64,000 nucleotides of DNA from Candidatus Avimonas narfae (GTDB lineage: Bacteria > Bacillota > Clostridia > Oscillospirales > Acutalibacteraceae), in the NCBI GenBank assembly GCA_904395335.1, contig CAJFNR010000034.1:32922-96921 (forward strand), read 5' to 3'. Positions within the stretch are counted from its first letter, which is position 1; every line of letters starts with the position of its first letter. The translations under genes were made by a program, and so were the position numbers. The notes under the pieces are model-generated. The model made no database searches. It saw nothing but the letters and a program-made list of their open reading frames with translations, and had not been told where the DNA came from. Of this stretch, positions 1-7,888 are shown one piece after another.

Positions 1-594
1 TACCTGTATGACAACAAAATCGTGCGTAAGGAGCTGCTGACGGTGGAAACCCTCAGCGGTATCCGGTCCATCAAGCTGATCAAGCAGGGCGGGGAAGTGA
101 ATGCCGCCCGGGTGGATATGGGGAAAGCGGAGCTGAGGGCCTCTGCTATTCCGATAAAGAGCGAACGGGATACCGTCATCGACATGCCGGCTGTCATCGG
201 GGGAGAGGAGTACCGCATCACCTGCGTTTCCATGGGCAATCCCCATTGCGTGGTGTTCTGCGATAACGTGGAAGCTCTGGATCTGGAGCAAGTAGGGCCG
301 GCCTTTGAATATGACGACCGGTTCCCGGAGCGGGTGAATGCGGAATTTGTTAAGGTGGTCAACGATCACACCCTGCGCATGCGGGTCTGGGAGAGGGGCA
401 GCGGGGAGACCTGGGCCTGCGGCACCGGCGCCTGCGCGGCGGCGGTGGCGGCGGTGGAGAATGGGTATTGTCCTAAGGACGAGGACATTACCGTCAAGCT
501 CCGCGGCGGTGACTTGATTATCCGTTACACGGATAAGGCCGTGTACATGACGGGCAGTGCTCAGACCGTGTATGAAGGAACCATCACACTTTGA
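1..594 (+). CDS. dapF: Diaminopimelate epimerase, 5'-truncated by the window edge
   Basis: This is the C-terminal part of diaminopimelate epimerase, which interconverts LL- and meso-diaminopimelate for lysine and peptidoglycan synthesis. The frame is open from base 1, so the true start lies outside; the GTG at 22 is internal. Visible family motifs are CVSMGNPH at about 226-250 and the second catalytic-cysteine motif ACGTGACA (Cys codon at 418), preceded by RGSGET. The first catalytic Cys motif is off the window. It resembles, but clearly differs from, the complete dapF at 26498, so the genome carries two copies. No terminator with a T-tract directly follows the stop. Identification is secure; which copy is the main enzyme cannot be told. 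Confidence 0.95.
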   Translation, partial: YLYDNKIVRKELLTVETLSGIRSIKLIKQGGEVNAARVDMGKAELRASAIPIKSERDTVIDMPAVIGGEEYRITCVSMGNPHCVVFCDNVEALDLEQVGPAFEYDDRFPERVNAEFVKVVNDHTLRMRVWERGSGETWACGTGACAAAVAAVENGYCPKDEDITVKLRGGDLIIRYTDKAVYMTGSAQTVYEGTITL

Positions 595-854
595 GGTATT
601 TTTCCCCTTACGAGAAAAGATGTAAGATGTCCCTGGGGGTGGAGCTGTCCTTCCGGACTGGTTTCCTCTACGCTTATGGCCTAATGAAACCTGGCCTGGG
701 AGAGGCAATCTTTCTTCCACTATTCGTCTCGCTGTCTATTGACGTATTTGTTGGCTCTTCACGTTGATGTGGTCCACAATTTCCGGCATGGTACCCAGAG
801 GTCGATATTGCCCACAGTGGCGGGTAATTTTATAGAAAAAGGAGAGGATGAGGT
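595..854 (+). other. Intergenic stretch with possible RNA structure and a weak promoter
   Basis: No convincing gene is seen between dapF and the FAD oxidoreductase. Several short inverted repeats are visible: CTTAC/GTAAG at 607-626, GTCC-TTCC-GGAC near 648-659, and CCTCT/AGAGG enclosing GGCC/GGCC near 665-706. They could form a small structured RNA, but no known family was recognised. A promoter-like pair TTGCCC (808-813), 17 bases, TATAGA (831-836) sits just before the Shine-Dalgarno of the next gene, which would leave a very short leader. Confidence 0.3.
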
Positions 855-2132
855 ATGGAAAATCAGACAACCGCGCCGGTTCGTACCTATGACGTTATTG
901 TTGTCGGAGGAGGATGGACAGGGTCGGCTGCGGCCCTGGCCGCCGCAAGGAACGGAGCTCGGACCCTTTTGATTGAGCGGATCAATGCCTTGGGTGGCGC
1001 CCCTGCCACCATGGATGTCAATCCCTTGATGCGGTATTTTACCAAGGATCCCGTTACCGGGGAGACGCAGTATCTTTCCCGGGGCATTTTTGAGGAGATC
1101 GTTGCCGACATGCGCCGGGCGGGAGCGATGAAGGAGAATCTTTTCAATCCCGAATGGCTCAAAATCATACTCAACCGAAAAATGAAGGAAGCCGGGGTGG
1201 AGTTGCTTTTCAACAGTGTGGCGGTTGAGGCTGAACGGAAGGGAGACCGCCTGGTTTCCGTCACGGTTGCCAACAAATCCGGTATGATCAAGCTGGCGGC
1301 GACATATTTTATCGACTGTACCGGTGACGCCGATGTGGCGGCGGCGACCGGCTTCCCTTATCGTCTTGGCCGTACGGAGGATCATCTTTGTCAGCCTATG
1401 ACTCTGAATTTTTCCATTGCCGGGGTAGATCCCGATCTATTTGAAAAAAATCAGTGGAATATTGTTCCCCTTTGGCAGGAGGAACAGAAAAAAGGATATA
1501 TCAAAAACCCGATGGACACGATTATGGTGTTTCACTCCACGGTACCCTCCATCGTCCGTCTGAATGCCACCCGCGTGGTCCGGCGCAACCCCACGGACTG
1601 CTGGGATATTACGCAGGCGGATCTGGAGGCCCGGGAACAAATCGTGGAGCTGTGGGAATTTTTGCGCGACCATGTGCCCGGTTTTGAAAATTCTTCTATT
1701 TATTCCTCAGCGATACAGACCGGCGTGCGCGAGAGCCGTATGATCGACGGAGAACATATACTGACCGCGGAAGAGTTGGTGGCCTGTACTTGCTTTCCGG
1801 ATCGCATTGCCGCCGGCAATTACGACATCGATATCCACAACCCCGAGGGATCTGGCACCTCCCATTATTTTTTCCCGGATGGGCAGTATTACACGATTCC
1901 CTATCGCTGCCTGATCCCGAAAAACGCGGAAAATCTGCTGGTGGCCGGCCGGTGTATCTCGGCTACCCATGAAGCGCAGGCCTCTATCCGCATCATGGCC
2001 ATTGTCTGTACCTTGGGAGAAGCGGCCGGGACGGCCGCCGCGCTGGCGCTGCAGGATCACTGTCCTGTGGGAGAAGTGAATGTTCCCCGTCTTCAGGAGA
2101 CGCTCGTCAAGGCCAATGCTTTTATCGGTTAA
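855..2132 (+). CDS. FAD-dependent oxidoreductase (FAD_oxidored family)
   Basis: A 425-residue flavoprotein. It opens with a dinucleotide-binding fold, VIVVGGGWTGSAAALAAA at about residues 14-31, followed by an acidic strand end (LLIER) and the GGAPATMD stretch found in the FAD_oxidored group (PF12831), whose members are often of unknown substrate. A second FAD-contact region, LLVAGRCISATHEAQASIR, lies near the C-terminus. There is no signal peptide or membrane segment, so it is probably cytoplasmic. The ATG at 855 follows GGAGAGG at 841-847 with good spacing. It is a single-gene unit closed by the terminator at 2143. The fold assignment is firm; substrate and pathway are unknown. Confidence 0.85.
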   Translation: MENQTTAPVRTYDVIVVGGGWTGSAAALAAARNGARTLLIERINALGGAPATMDVNPLMRYFTKDPVTGETQYLSRGIFEEIVADMRRAGAMKENLFNPEWLKIILNRKMKEAGVELLFNSVAVEAERKGDRLVSVTVANKSGMIKLAATYFIDCTGDADVAAATGFPYRLGRTEDHLCQPMTLNFSIAGVDPDLFEKNQWNIVPLWQEEQKKGYIKNPMDTIMVFHSTVPSIVRLNATRVVRRNPTDCWDITQADLEAREQIVELWEFLRDHVPGFENSSIYSSAIQTGVRESRMIDGEHILTAEELVACTCFPDRIAAGNYDIDIHNPEGSGTSHYFFPDGQYYTIPYRCLIPKNAENLLVAGRCISATHEAQASIRIMAIVCTLGEAAGTAAALALQDHCPVGEVNVPRLQETLVKANAFIG

Positions 2133-2142
2133 GACCAAGAGG

Positions 2143-2193
2143 TAAAAAATGCCCCGCATCCCTGTTTTGAAACGGATGCGGGGCGCATTTTTT
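2143..2193. terminator. Bidirectional intrinsic terminator
   Basis: An 11-bp stem GCCCCGCATCC (2151-2161) / GGATGCGGGGC (2174-2184) is flanked by an A-run on the left and a T-run on the right. It can therefore end both the FAD gene from the left and degV from the right. Confidence 0.9.
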
Positions 2194-2199
2194 GGGGGT

Positions 2200-3048
2200 T
2201 CAATAGGCCAATACAATGCCGCCGTTGCTAGCATACATGGTGGAAAGGCCGCCGGTGGGGACAGTCACAATTTCCCGGAACGCGGCGCAGTGCTCCAGCA
2301 GGGCCTTCTTCAGCCCTTCCGCCCGGGCAGGGCAATTGCAATATGCCAGTACCATTAGGAGGGAACGGGGAGCCACGGAGGCGGTATACTCCTTGACCAG
2401 TTCCACCAGCTTGTTCAGTGCCATTTTATTTCCGCGGGCCTTGGATACCATTTTGATCTCCCCCTTGCCGTCGTCACCGAGAATGGGGCAGAGGGAGAGA
2501 ACCGAAGCCAGAATTCCTGAAACCTTGTTGAGCCGGCCGTTCTTAACCAGATTGCTCAGATCCTCCAGCACAAACAGTGTGCGCATTTCGGAGATCAGCC
2601 GCTCGGTCATGAGCACGATGGTGTCGAAGTTTTTGCCCGCATCGATGAGTTCCTTGACATATAGGGCGATGCGCAGCTCCCCGGCGGAAGCGCTTTTGGA
2701 ATCAAAAATATAGATGCGTTTTTCAGGGAATTCCTCGCGTACCATTTCCATGGCGTTACGGGCGGCATTGTAGGAGCCGCTGAGCTTGCTGGAAAGGGTG
2801 ATAACCAGGCATTCGTCATACTGCCGCATATAGCGGGCGTATTCCTCCGGAGAAGGGCAGGCGGAGGTGGGAGGCAGCTTGCTGGCTTTCATATCGGCCA
2901 GCAGTTCCCGGATGTCCATTTCCCCGTTGTCCACATACTGGCGTCCTTCTGCAGTCTGGATTTTCAGAGGGGCGACATCCAGTCCCAGCGTTTTTTTCAG
3001 CTCCGGCGTATGGTCGCAGCAGCTGTCCACAATTAGATGAATTCCCAT
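2200..3048 (-). CDS. DegV family fatty-acid-binding protein
   Basis: A 282-residue DegV-family protein. Proteins of this family (such as FakB) bind a fatty acid and present it to the FakA kinase; other members have no known partner. The N-terminus HLIVDSCCDHTPEL matches the family pattern IVTDSxxDLxxE, followed by TSACPSPEEY and the TLSSKLSGSYNAA stretch that forms the fatty-acid pocket, then the GRLNKVSGILASVL helix. The ATG at 3048 is preceded by GGAGG at a rather long 12-base spacing. No fakA is nearby. It has its own promoter (3124-3152) and shares the terminator at 2143. Confidence 0.93.
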   Translation of the reverse strand: MGIHLIVDSCCDHTPELKKTLGLDVAPLKIQTAEGRQYVDNGEMDIRELLADMKASKLPPTSACPSPEEYARYMRQYDECLVITLSSKLSGSYNAARNAMEMVREEFPEKRIYIFDSKSASAGELRIALYVKELIDAGKNFDTIVLMTERLISEMRTLFVLEDLSNLVKNGRLNKVSGILASVLSLCPILGDDGKGEIKMVSKARGNKMALNKLVELVKEYTASVAPRSLLMVLAYCNCPARAEGLKKALLEHCAAFREIVTVPTGGLSTMYASNGGIVLAY

Positions 3049-3123
3049 AAATCGTCGGTACCTCCGTTATCTATGTTGTGCCAAAAGTATATAACAATAT
3101 CATATCATCTAGTATCGAAAACT

Positions 3124-3152
3124 AGAATAGCACAATTAATAGGCAATGTCAA
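3124..3152 (-). promoter_or_regulatory. Sigma-A promoter for degV
   Basis: On the minus strand TTGACA (3152-3147), a 17-base spacer and TATTCT (3129-3124) form a good vegetative promoter about 75 bases upstream of the degV start. Confidence 0.8.
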
Positions 3153-3176
3153 CGACCAATGGAAGGCGTCGACAAA

Positions 3177-3224
3177 GAAAAGCGGCGGAAAGAAGGAAAG
3201 GCTACCTTTCTATCATTTCCGCCG
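3177..3224 (-). terminator. Terminator of the asd-dapA-dapB operon
   Basis: CGGCGGAAA (3183-3191) pairs with TTTCCGCCG (3216-3224), with an inner GGAAAGG/CCTTTC stem. Read on the minus strand it is followed by a T-rich tail (CTTTTCTTTG), just downstream of dapB. Confidence 0.75.
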
Positions 3225-3246
3225 TTTGTGCCAATATCACGGGTTT

Positions 3247-4005
3247 TTACAAGGCTCCTACCAAATCCTTCATCGCGTAGAAGCCGGCGGGCTGATTTTG
3301 CAGGAACAGGGCGGCATTGATAGCGCCCTGAGCAAAGATTTCCTTGGACATGGCAGTGTGGGAGAGGGTGATAACTTCGTCGTGGCCGGCAAAGATTACT
3401 TCATGTTCCCCCACAATGGTGCCCCCGCGGATGGAGGAGATGCCGATTTCCTGCTTTTCGCGCTTTTTGCGCACCGAATGGCGCTCATAGACGTATTGGG
3501 GGGTGTAGTCCACGCCTTCGGAAACGGCCTGGGCCAGCATCAGAGCGGTCCCGGAGGGGGCGTCCAGCTTTTGGTTGTGATGCTTTTCCAGGATCTCGAT
3601 GTCGAATTCACCGCCCAGTACAGCGGCGGCCTTTTTCGCCAACTCCATCAGCAGGCTGATACCCAAGGACATGTTGGCGCTGAAAAAGATCGGAATTTCC
3701 TGCGAAGCCTCTTTGAGCTGTTCCACCTGTCCGTCGTCTAGTCCAGTGGTGGCGATAACAGCGGGTAGTTTTTTTTCCCTAGCGTAGGCGAGAATCCCTT
3801 TTAGAGCGCCGGGGTTGGAAAAATCCACCAGGACATCCGCTTCCACCCCGCAGTTGAAGGGGTTGCCGAAAACAGGGAAGCCGGCGTGGCTTTCGGTATT
3901 GATGTCCAGTCCGGCCACGATTTCACAGTCGCAGCGTTCGGCGGCGCAGGCCGTAATCATACGGCCCATTTTGCCGTTGCAGCCGCTGAGCAATATCTTT
4001 GTCAC
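3247..4005 (-). CDS. dapB: 4-hydroxy-tetrahydrodipicolinate reductase
   Basis: DapB reduces hydroxy-tetrahydrodipicolinate with NAD(P)H to tetrahydrodipicolinate, the branch-point substrate that DapL then aminates. The start is taken as GTG at 4005 (VTKILLSGCNGKMGRM), because AAAGGA sits about nine bases upstream; the longer frame reaching 4167 would swallow the dapA-dapB gap. This gives 252 residues, normal for the family. The nucleotide-binding motif GCNGKMGRM is near residue 8, and the active-site signature EKHHNQKLDAPSGTA is intact. It is the third gene of asd-dapA-dapB and shares the lysine riboswitch upstream of asd. Confidence 0.96.
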   Translation of the reverse strand: MTKILLSGCNGKMGRMITACAAERCDCEIVAGLDINTESHAGFPVFGNPFNCGVEADVLVDFSNPGALKGILAYAREKKLPAVIATTGLDDGQVEQLKEASQEIPIFFSANMSLGISLLMELAKKAAAVLGGEFDIEILEKHHNQKLDAPSGTALMLAQAVSEGVDYTPQYVYERHSVRKKREKQEIGISSIRGGTIVGEHEVIFAGHDEVITLSHTAMSKEIFAQGAINAALFLQNQPAGFYAMKDLVGAL

Positions 4006-4051
4006 ATGGATACGTCCTTTCTTTTTGAATATAGGTCCCTGCAAAGGGGAA

Positions 4052-4077
4052 GGGCGGGAGACACAGGTCTCCCGCCC
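4052..4077 (-). other. Strong intra-operon hairpin between dapA and dapB
   Basis: A perfect 11-bp G+C-rich stem, GGGCGGGAGAC (4052-4062) / GTCTCCCGCCC (4067-4077), with a four-base loop lies in the 77-base gap between dapA and dapB. No clear T-tract follows on the minus strand, so it may be an RNA-stability or processing element or a weak attenuator rather than a full terminator. Confidence 0.7.
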
Positions 4078-4082
4078 GGGAA

Positions 4083-4976
4083 TCACGCCATCAGACCGTG
4101 CTTTTTCAGTACGGCGGCCAGTGCTTCCCGGCCGGAATCGCTCATGCCGACGAGGGGAAGGCGGCATTCCCCCACATCCATCCCTATCAGGTTCATAGCT
4201 TCCTTGATCGGGATAGGATTGACGTCGGAGAACAGCGCCTTGGCCATATCCGAAAGCGCCAGCTGCATGGCTAGGCTTCCGGCCGTGTCACCGGCAAACC
4301 AGCGTTCGCAGATCTGGTCCGTTTCTTTGGGCAGAATGTTGGACATGACGGAGATAACGCCCTTGCCGCCCATCGCCAGCATAGGAACCACCTGATCGTC
4401 GTTTCCGGAATACAAATCCAGGCTGTCGCCGCAGAGGGCCGCCGTGCGTACAATGGAGGACATGTTGCCGTTGGCCTCTTTGACAGCGACGATGTACGGG
4501 TTTTTGCTCAGCTCCCGGTAGGTTTCCGGCTGGATGTCCACACCGGTTCGGGAGGGGACGTTGTAAAGAATCAGCGGCATTCTGACCCGATCAGCTATCG
4601 TATTATAATGAGCGATCAGCCCCCGCTGGGATGTTTTGTTGTAATACGGCGTAACCACCAGCAGGGCGTCCGCCTTCAGTCGTTTGGCTTCCTCGGACAG
4701 TTCGATGCAATAGCTGGTTTCATTGGAACCAGTGCCTGCGATGACGGGGATCCGCCCCTTCACCTGTTCGACCGTGGCCCGGATGACGGAGGTATGCTCC
4801 TCATGGTTCAATGTAGAGGATTCGCCGGTGGTTCCACAGGCGATGATGGCGTCGGTTCCGTTTTCGATCTGCCATTCCACCAGCTCCCGGTACTTTTCGT
4901 AATTGACGCTGCCGTCCGCCTTCATGGGGGTGACGATGGCGACACCGGTTCCGCGAAAGATGGTATTCTTTTTCAT
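4083..4976 (-). CDS. dapA: 4-hydroxy-tetrahydrodipicolinate synthase
   Basis: DapA condenses pyruvate with aspartate semialdehyde, the first committed step of lysine/DAP synthesis. The protein has 297 residues, the usual size. It shows the CGTTGES loop near residue 47, VTPYYNKTSQ carrying the catalytic tyrosine, and the Schiff-base lysine K166 in VAVKEANG. The start ATG at 4976 lies 49 bases downstream of the asd stop. It is a cytoplasmic TIM-barrel enzyme, and probably both the riboswitch and feedback by lysine control flux. Identification is secure. Confidence 0.97.
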   Translation of the reverse strand: MKKNTIFRGTGVAIVTPMKADGSVNYEKYRELVEWQIENGTDAIIACGTTGESSTLNHEEHTSVIRATVEQVKGRIPVIAGTGSNETSYCIELSEEAKRLKADALLVVTPYYNKTSQRGLIAHYNTIADRVRMPLILYNVPSRTGVDIQPETYRELSKNPYIVAVKEANGNMSSIVRTAALCGDSLDLYSGNDDQVVPMLAMGGKGVISVMSNILPKETDQICERWFAGDTAGSLAMQLALSDMAKALFSDVNPIPIKEAMNLIGMDVGECRLPLVGMSDSGREALAAVLKKHGLMA

Positions 4977-5025
4977 AACGCCTTATCTCCCTTCACAGTT
5001 CAGAATGATGGATCAGCAAAAGCGT

Positions 5026-6102
5026 TCAGTCCATGTAGCCTTTGGCACACAGCAGCTCCGCCAGCAGTACGGCGCCGCCCGCCGCACCGCGCAGGGTGTT
5101 GTGGGACAGGCCGACAAATTTATAGTCGTACTGCGTATCCTCCCGCAGACGTCCCAGTGAGACGGCCATGCCGCCCTCCAAACCGCGATGCAGCTTGGTC
5201 TGAGGCATGTTGTCCTCTTCGAAATAGTGCAGGAACTGCTTGGGGGCGCTGGGCAGCGCCAACCTCTGTGGCTCACCGGAAAATTCCTTCCAGGCGGTGA
5301 GAATTTCCTCCTTGGAGGGCTTGTTTTCAAACCGGCAGTAGACGGCGGCGAAATGGCCGTCGCTCACCGGCACCCGCAGACACTGGGCCGTGAAAGCGGG
5401 AGAGTCAGCGGGGACAATCTGGTTGCCTTCTATATGGCCCCAAATCTTCAGCGGTTCCTGTTCGGATTTTTCCTCCTCTCCGCCGATATACGGAATGACG
5501 TTATCCACCATTTCCGGCCAGGTGGCAAAGGTTTTTCCGGCCCCGGAAATGGCTTGGTAGGTGCATACCAGTACCTGGCTGAGTCTCCAGCGGGACAGCG
5601 GGTACAGGGCGGGAACATAGCTTTGCAGCGAACAGTTGGACTTCACTGCGATGAAGCCACGGCGCGCGCCCAGACGGCGGCGCTGAGCGGGGATGATCTC
5701 CAGGTGGGAGGCGTTGATCTCCGGAATGACCATGGGAACATCCGGTGTGAAACGGTGGGCGCTGTTGTTGGACACCACCGGGCATTCCGCCCGGGCATAG
5801 GCCTCTTCCAGCGCTTTGATTTCCGCCTTGGGCATGTTGACAGCACAGAATACAAAATCCACCTGAGAGGCGACCTCTTCCGTATGGGCGGCATCCAACA
5901 CCGTGAGCTTTCGCAGGCTGTCCGGCATGGGCTCCTCCATCATCCAGCGGTTTCCCACCGCCTCCTCATAGGTCTTTCCGGCGGAGCGGGAGCTGGCGGC
6001 CAGCGCTGTTACCCTGAACCACGGATGCTGATGGAGGAGCAGGGCGAAACGCTGTCCCACCATACCCGTGCAGCCGATAATTCCGACGCGATACGTTTTC
6101 AT
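5026..6102 (-). CDS. asd: Aspartate-semialdehyde dehydrogenase
   Basis: Asd reduces aspartyl phosphate to aspartate semialdehyde, the common precursor of lysine, threonine and methionine. N-terminal NADP-binding motif VGIIGCTGMVGQRF; catalytic cysteine C157 in KSNCSLQ; active-site region HNTLRGAAGG near the C-terminus. The length (358 residues) and the HNTLRGAAGG form fit the archaeal/fungal-type Asd subfamily rather than the Escherichia coli type. ATG 6102 is preferred over ATG 6111 because AAAGGA is eight bases upstream of it. First gene of the asd-dapA-dapB operon, controlled by the lysine riboswitch. Confidence 0.96.
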   Translation of the reverse strand: MKTYRVGIIGCTGMVGQRFALLLHQHPWFRVTALAASSRSAGKTYEEAVGNRWMMEEPMPDSLRKLTVLDAAHTEEVASQVDFVFCAVNMPKAEIKALEEAYARAECPVVSNNSAHRFTPDVPMVIPEINASHLEIIPAQRRRLGARRGFIAVKSNCSLQSYVPALYPLSRWRLSQVLVCTYQAISGAGKTFATWPEMVDNVIPYIGGEEEKSEQEPLKIWGHIEGNQIVPADSPAFTAQCLRVPVSDGHFAAVYCRFENKPSKEEILTAWKEFSGEPQRLALPSAPKQFLHYFEEDNMPQTKLHRGLEGGMAVSLGRLREDTQYDYKFVGLSHNTLRGAAGGAVLLAELLCAKGYMD

Positions 6103-6140
6103 ATCATCCATCCTTTCACAGCCGGCAACGAATAGAAAAT

Positions 6141-6161
6141 AAAAAAAACGGTTGAAAACCG
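6141..6161 (-). terminator. Riboswitch-controlled terminator before asd
   Basis: On the minus strand CGGTT-TTC-AACCG (6161-6149) is followed directly by eight T residues (6148-6141). It lies between the lysine aptamer and the asd start, where the expression platform should be. A second G+C-rich hairpin (TCCGCCC/GGGCGGA around 6195-6212) lies between aptamer and terminator and may take part in switching. Confidence 0.75.
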
Positions 6162-6214
6162 GTTGTCACAGCCCTATAATAGAAGCACTGAGATCCGCCC
6201 GTCGGGGCGGAGAA

Positions 6215-6393
6215 ATCAGAATAGCGCTCCATCAACGGCTGATGGCAACCGGACGGCTGTTCACCGTACGGCCAGGTGCACCGCTTCCCGGCAGCGGAGT
6301 ACCTTCGGCATCGCCGCCTTTCCTCCGCTTTCCATGGCCCGGGGCCTCCAGCGGGTTACTTTTCGGCTGATGCACCTCTATTCGATATTCGAT
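6215..6393 (-). promoter_or_regulatory. Lysine riboswitch (L-box) aptamer
   Basis: Read on the minus strand, the leader contains the L-box hallmarks in order: the GAATAGAGGTGC start of P1/J1-2, a conserved AAAAGTAAC loop element, GGAAAGGCGGCGATGCCGAAGG, and the closing GGAGCGCTATTC, whose CTATTC pairs with GAATAG to close P1. The spacing agrees with known lysine aptamers such as Bacillus subtilis lysC. It sits between a consensus promoter and a terminator ahead of asd-dapA-dapB, so lysine binding should end transcription early. Confidence 0.92.
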
Positions 6394-6409
6394 GCATTGG
6401 TTAAGGCAC

Positions 6410-6438
6410 ATTGTATCATCCCATTCACTCCTTGTCAA
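6410..6438 (-). promoter_or_regulatory. Sigma-A promoter for the lysine leader
   Basis: TTGACA (6438-6433), exactly 17 bases, TACAAT (6415-6410) on the minus strand. Transcription would begin near 6403, just before the lysine aptamer. Confidence 0.88.
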
Positions 6439-6495
6439 ATCAAAATACTGTAAATACCAGATCCTATTTTTATACAATACGGAAAGGCCATGTCC

Positions 6496-7521
6496 ATGAA
6501 AACACATGATTTTTTTTATGATCTTCCCCAGGAGCTCATTGCTCAGGAACCCATTGAGCCCCGGGATCATTCCCGGTTGCTGTCCGTGAACAGGGTTACC
6601 GGCGAATGGGAGGATACCGTTTTTACCGAGCTGCCTCGGTTCCTTCGCCCGGGCGACTGCCTGATCCTCAACGACAGCCGTGTACTGCCCGCCCGCCTCT
6701 ACGGACAGCGAAAGGATACCGGCGGGGCGGTGGAGCTTCTTCTGCTTCACCCCCAGGGAAATGACTGCTGGGAGGTGCTGGCGGGTCCGGGAAAGAAGGC
6801 CCGCCCCGGAACAACCCTGACCTTCGGCGGCGGAAAGCTGGAGGCCGATGTGCTGGATATCGTCGACGAGGGCAACCGGTTGGTGCGGTTCCGCTATGAA
6901 GGAAACTTCTATGCGCTGCTGGAGGAGATCGGTCAAATGCCCCTGCCACACTATATTACGCACAAACTGAAAAACAAAGAACGGTATCAGACGGTCTATT
7001 CGCGGGAATCGGGTTCCGCAGCGGCGCCCACCGCTGGACTTCATTTTACGCAGGAGTTGTTGGACCGGATCCGGGAAATGGGGGTATCCATCGGTTTTGT
7101 AACGCTCCATGTGGGTTTGGGCACTTTTCGTCCGGTAAAGGTGGACGAAATCACCCATCACAAAATGCACGCCGAGCACTACGAGCTGTCGGAGACAACC
7201 GCCGCCCTGATCAACCGGACACGGGAGACAGGGGGGCGGGTCATCGCGGTCGGGACCACCAGCTGCCGCACACTGGAAAGCGTGGGGCTTCGCGGAGGCC
7301 GGGTGGAGGCGTCGGAGGGCTGGACCGATATTTTTATTTATCCCGGCTATTCGTTCCAGGTGATCGACGGACTCATTACCAACTTCCATCTGCCGGAAAG
7401 CACGCTCATCATGCTGGTGAGCGCTTTTGCCGGCTACGACCATACGATGGCGGCCTACCGTCATGCGGTGGAGCAGCGGTACCGCTTTTTCAGCTTCGGC
7501 GATGCCATGCTCCTCTTATAG
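6496..7521 (+). CDS. queA: S-adenosylmethionine:tRNA ribosyltransferase-isomerase
   Basis: QueA transfers and rearranges the ribosyl moiety of S-adenosylmethionine onto preQ1-modified tRNA to give epoxyqueuosine. The protein matches the family along its length: [19 protein letters not shown] at the start, [19 protein letters not shown], the HVGLGTF strand and NFHLPESTL near the C-terminus. ATG 6496 is chosen because AAAGG is eight bases upstream; ATG 6490 is too close to it. No other queuosine genes are adjacent; the gene stands alone, divergent from the asd operon, and ends at the terminator at 7537. Confidence 0.97.
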   Translation: MKTHDFFYDLPQELIAQEPIEPRDHSRLLSVNRVTGEWEDTVFTELPRFLRPGDCLILNDSRVLPARLYGQRKDTGGAVELLLLHPQGNDCWEVLAGPGKKARPGTTLTFGGGKLEADVLDIVDEGNRLVRFRYEGNFYALLEEIGQMPLPHYITHKLKNKERYQTVYSRESGSAAAPTAGLHFTQELLDRIREMGVSIGFVTLHVGLGTFRPVKVDEITHHKMHAEHYELSETTAALINRTRETGGRVIAVGTTSCRTLESVGLRGGRVEASEGWTDIFIYPGYSFQVIDGLITNFHLPESTLIMLVSAFAGYDHTMAAYRHAVEQRYRFFSFGDAMLLL

Positions 7522-7536
7522 GGGAGTTCTGTCAAG

Positions 7537-7583
7537 AAAAAGCCGGCATAGGCGATAGCAGGCGCCTGTGCCGGCTTTTTTTG
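7537..7583. terminator. Bidirectional intrinsic terminator
   Basis: AAAAAGCCGGCA plus an inner GGCG/CGCC pairs with TGCCGGCTTTTTTT. A-runs on one side and T-runs on the other let it serve both queA and the DUF1905 gene. Confidence 0.9.
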
Positions 7584-7584
7584 C

Positions 7585-7863
7585 TTATTTCGACTCGCTT
7601 CGCTCCCGCAGAGTGACCCATACGGTATCACCCGGTTGCTTTCCGATTTTGGCCCGGATGTCCTTTCGCACTCCTAGAATATGGCCGGGGGTTTTCATTC
7701 GTACCAGAGTGCCGTCATAGGGAACGCCGTCAAAGGTGGCGTGTACCTTGACCCGCCCTTTGCCGAACTCTTTCCGGACATCATAAGGAAATTCAATATA
7801 GGCGCCGTCCAAATCGGGGACTTTTTTTAGAATCGCTTCGAATTCGTAAAGCTTTTCCTTCAA
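7585..7863 (-). CDS. DUF1905 domain protein
   Basis: A small protein of about 92 residues that is essentially one DUF1905 domain: [39 protein letters not shown], then [20 protein letters not shown], forming a small beta-rich fold of unknown role. The start is uncertain. TTG at 7863 has GAGGAG six bases upstream and gives the usual N-terminus (M)[14 protein letters not shown] 7878 lacks a good ribosome-binding site because GAGGAG would lie inside the gene. It follows the hydrolase gene within about 25 bases and is probably cotranscribed with it. Confidence 0.85.
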   Translation of the reverse strand: MKEKLYEFEAILKKVPDLDGAYIEFPYDVRKEFGKGRVKVHATFDGVPYDGTLVRMKTPGHILGVRKDIRAKIGKQPGDTVWVTLRERSESK

Positions 7864-7888
7864 GAGAGACTCCTCCATCGTTGCTCTA

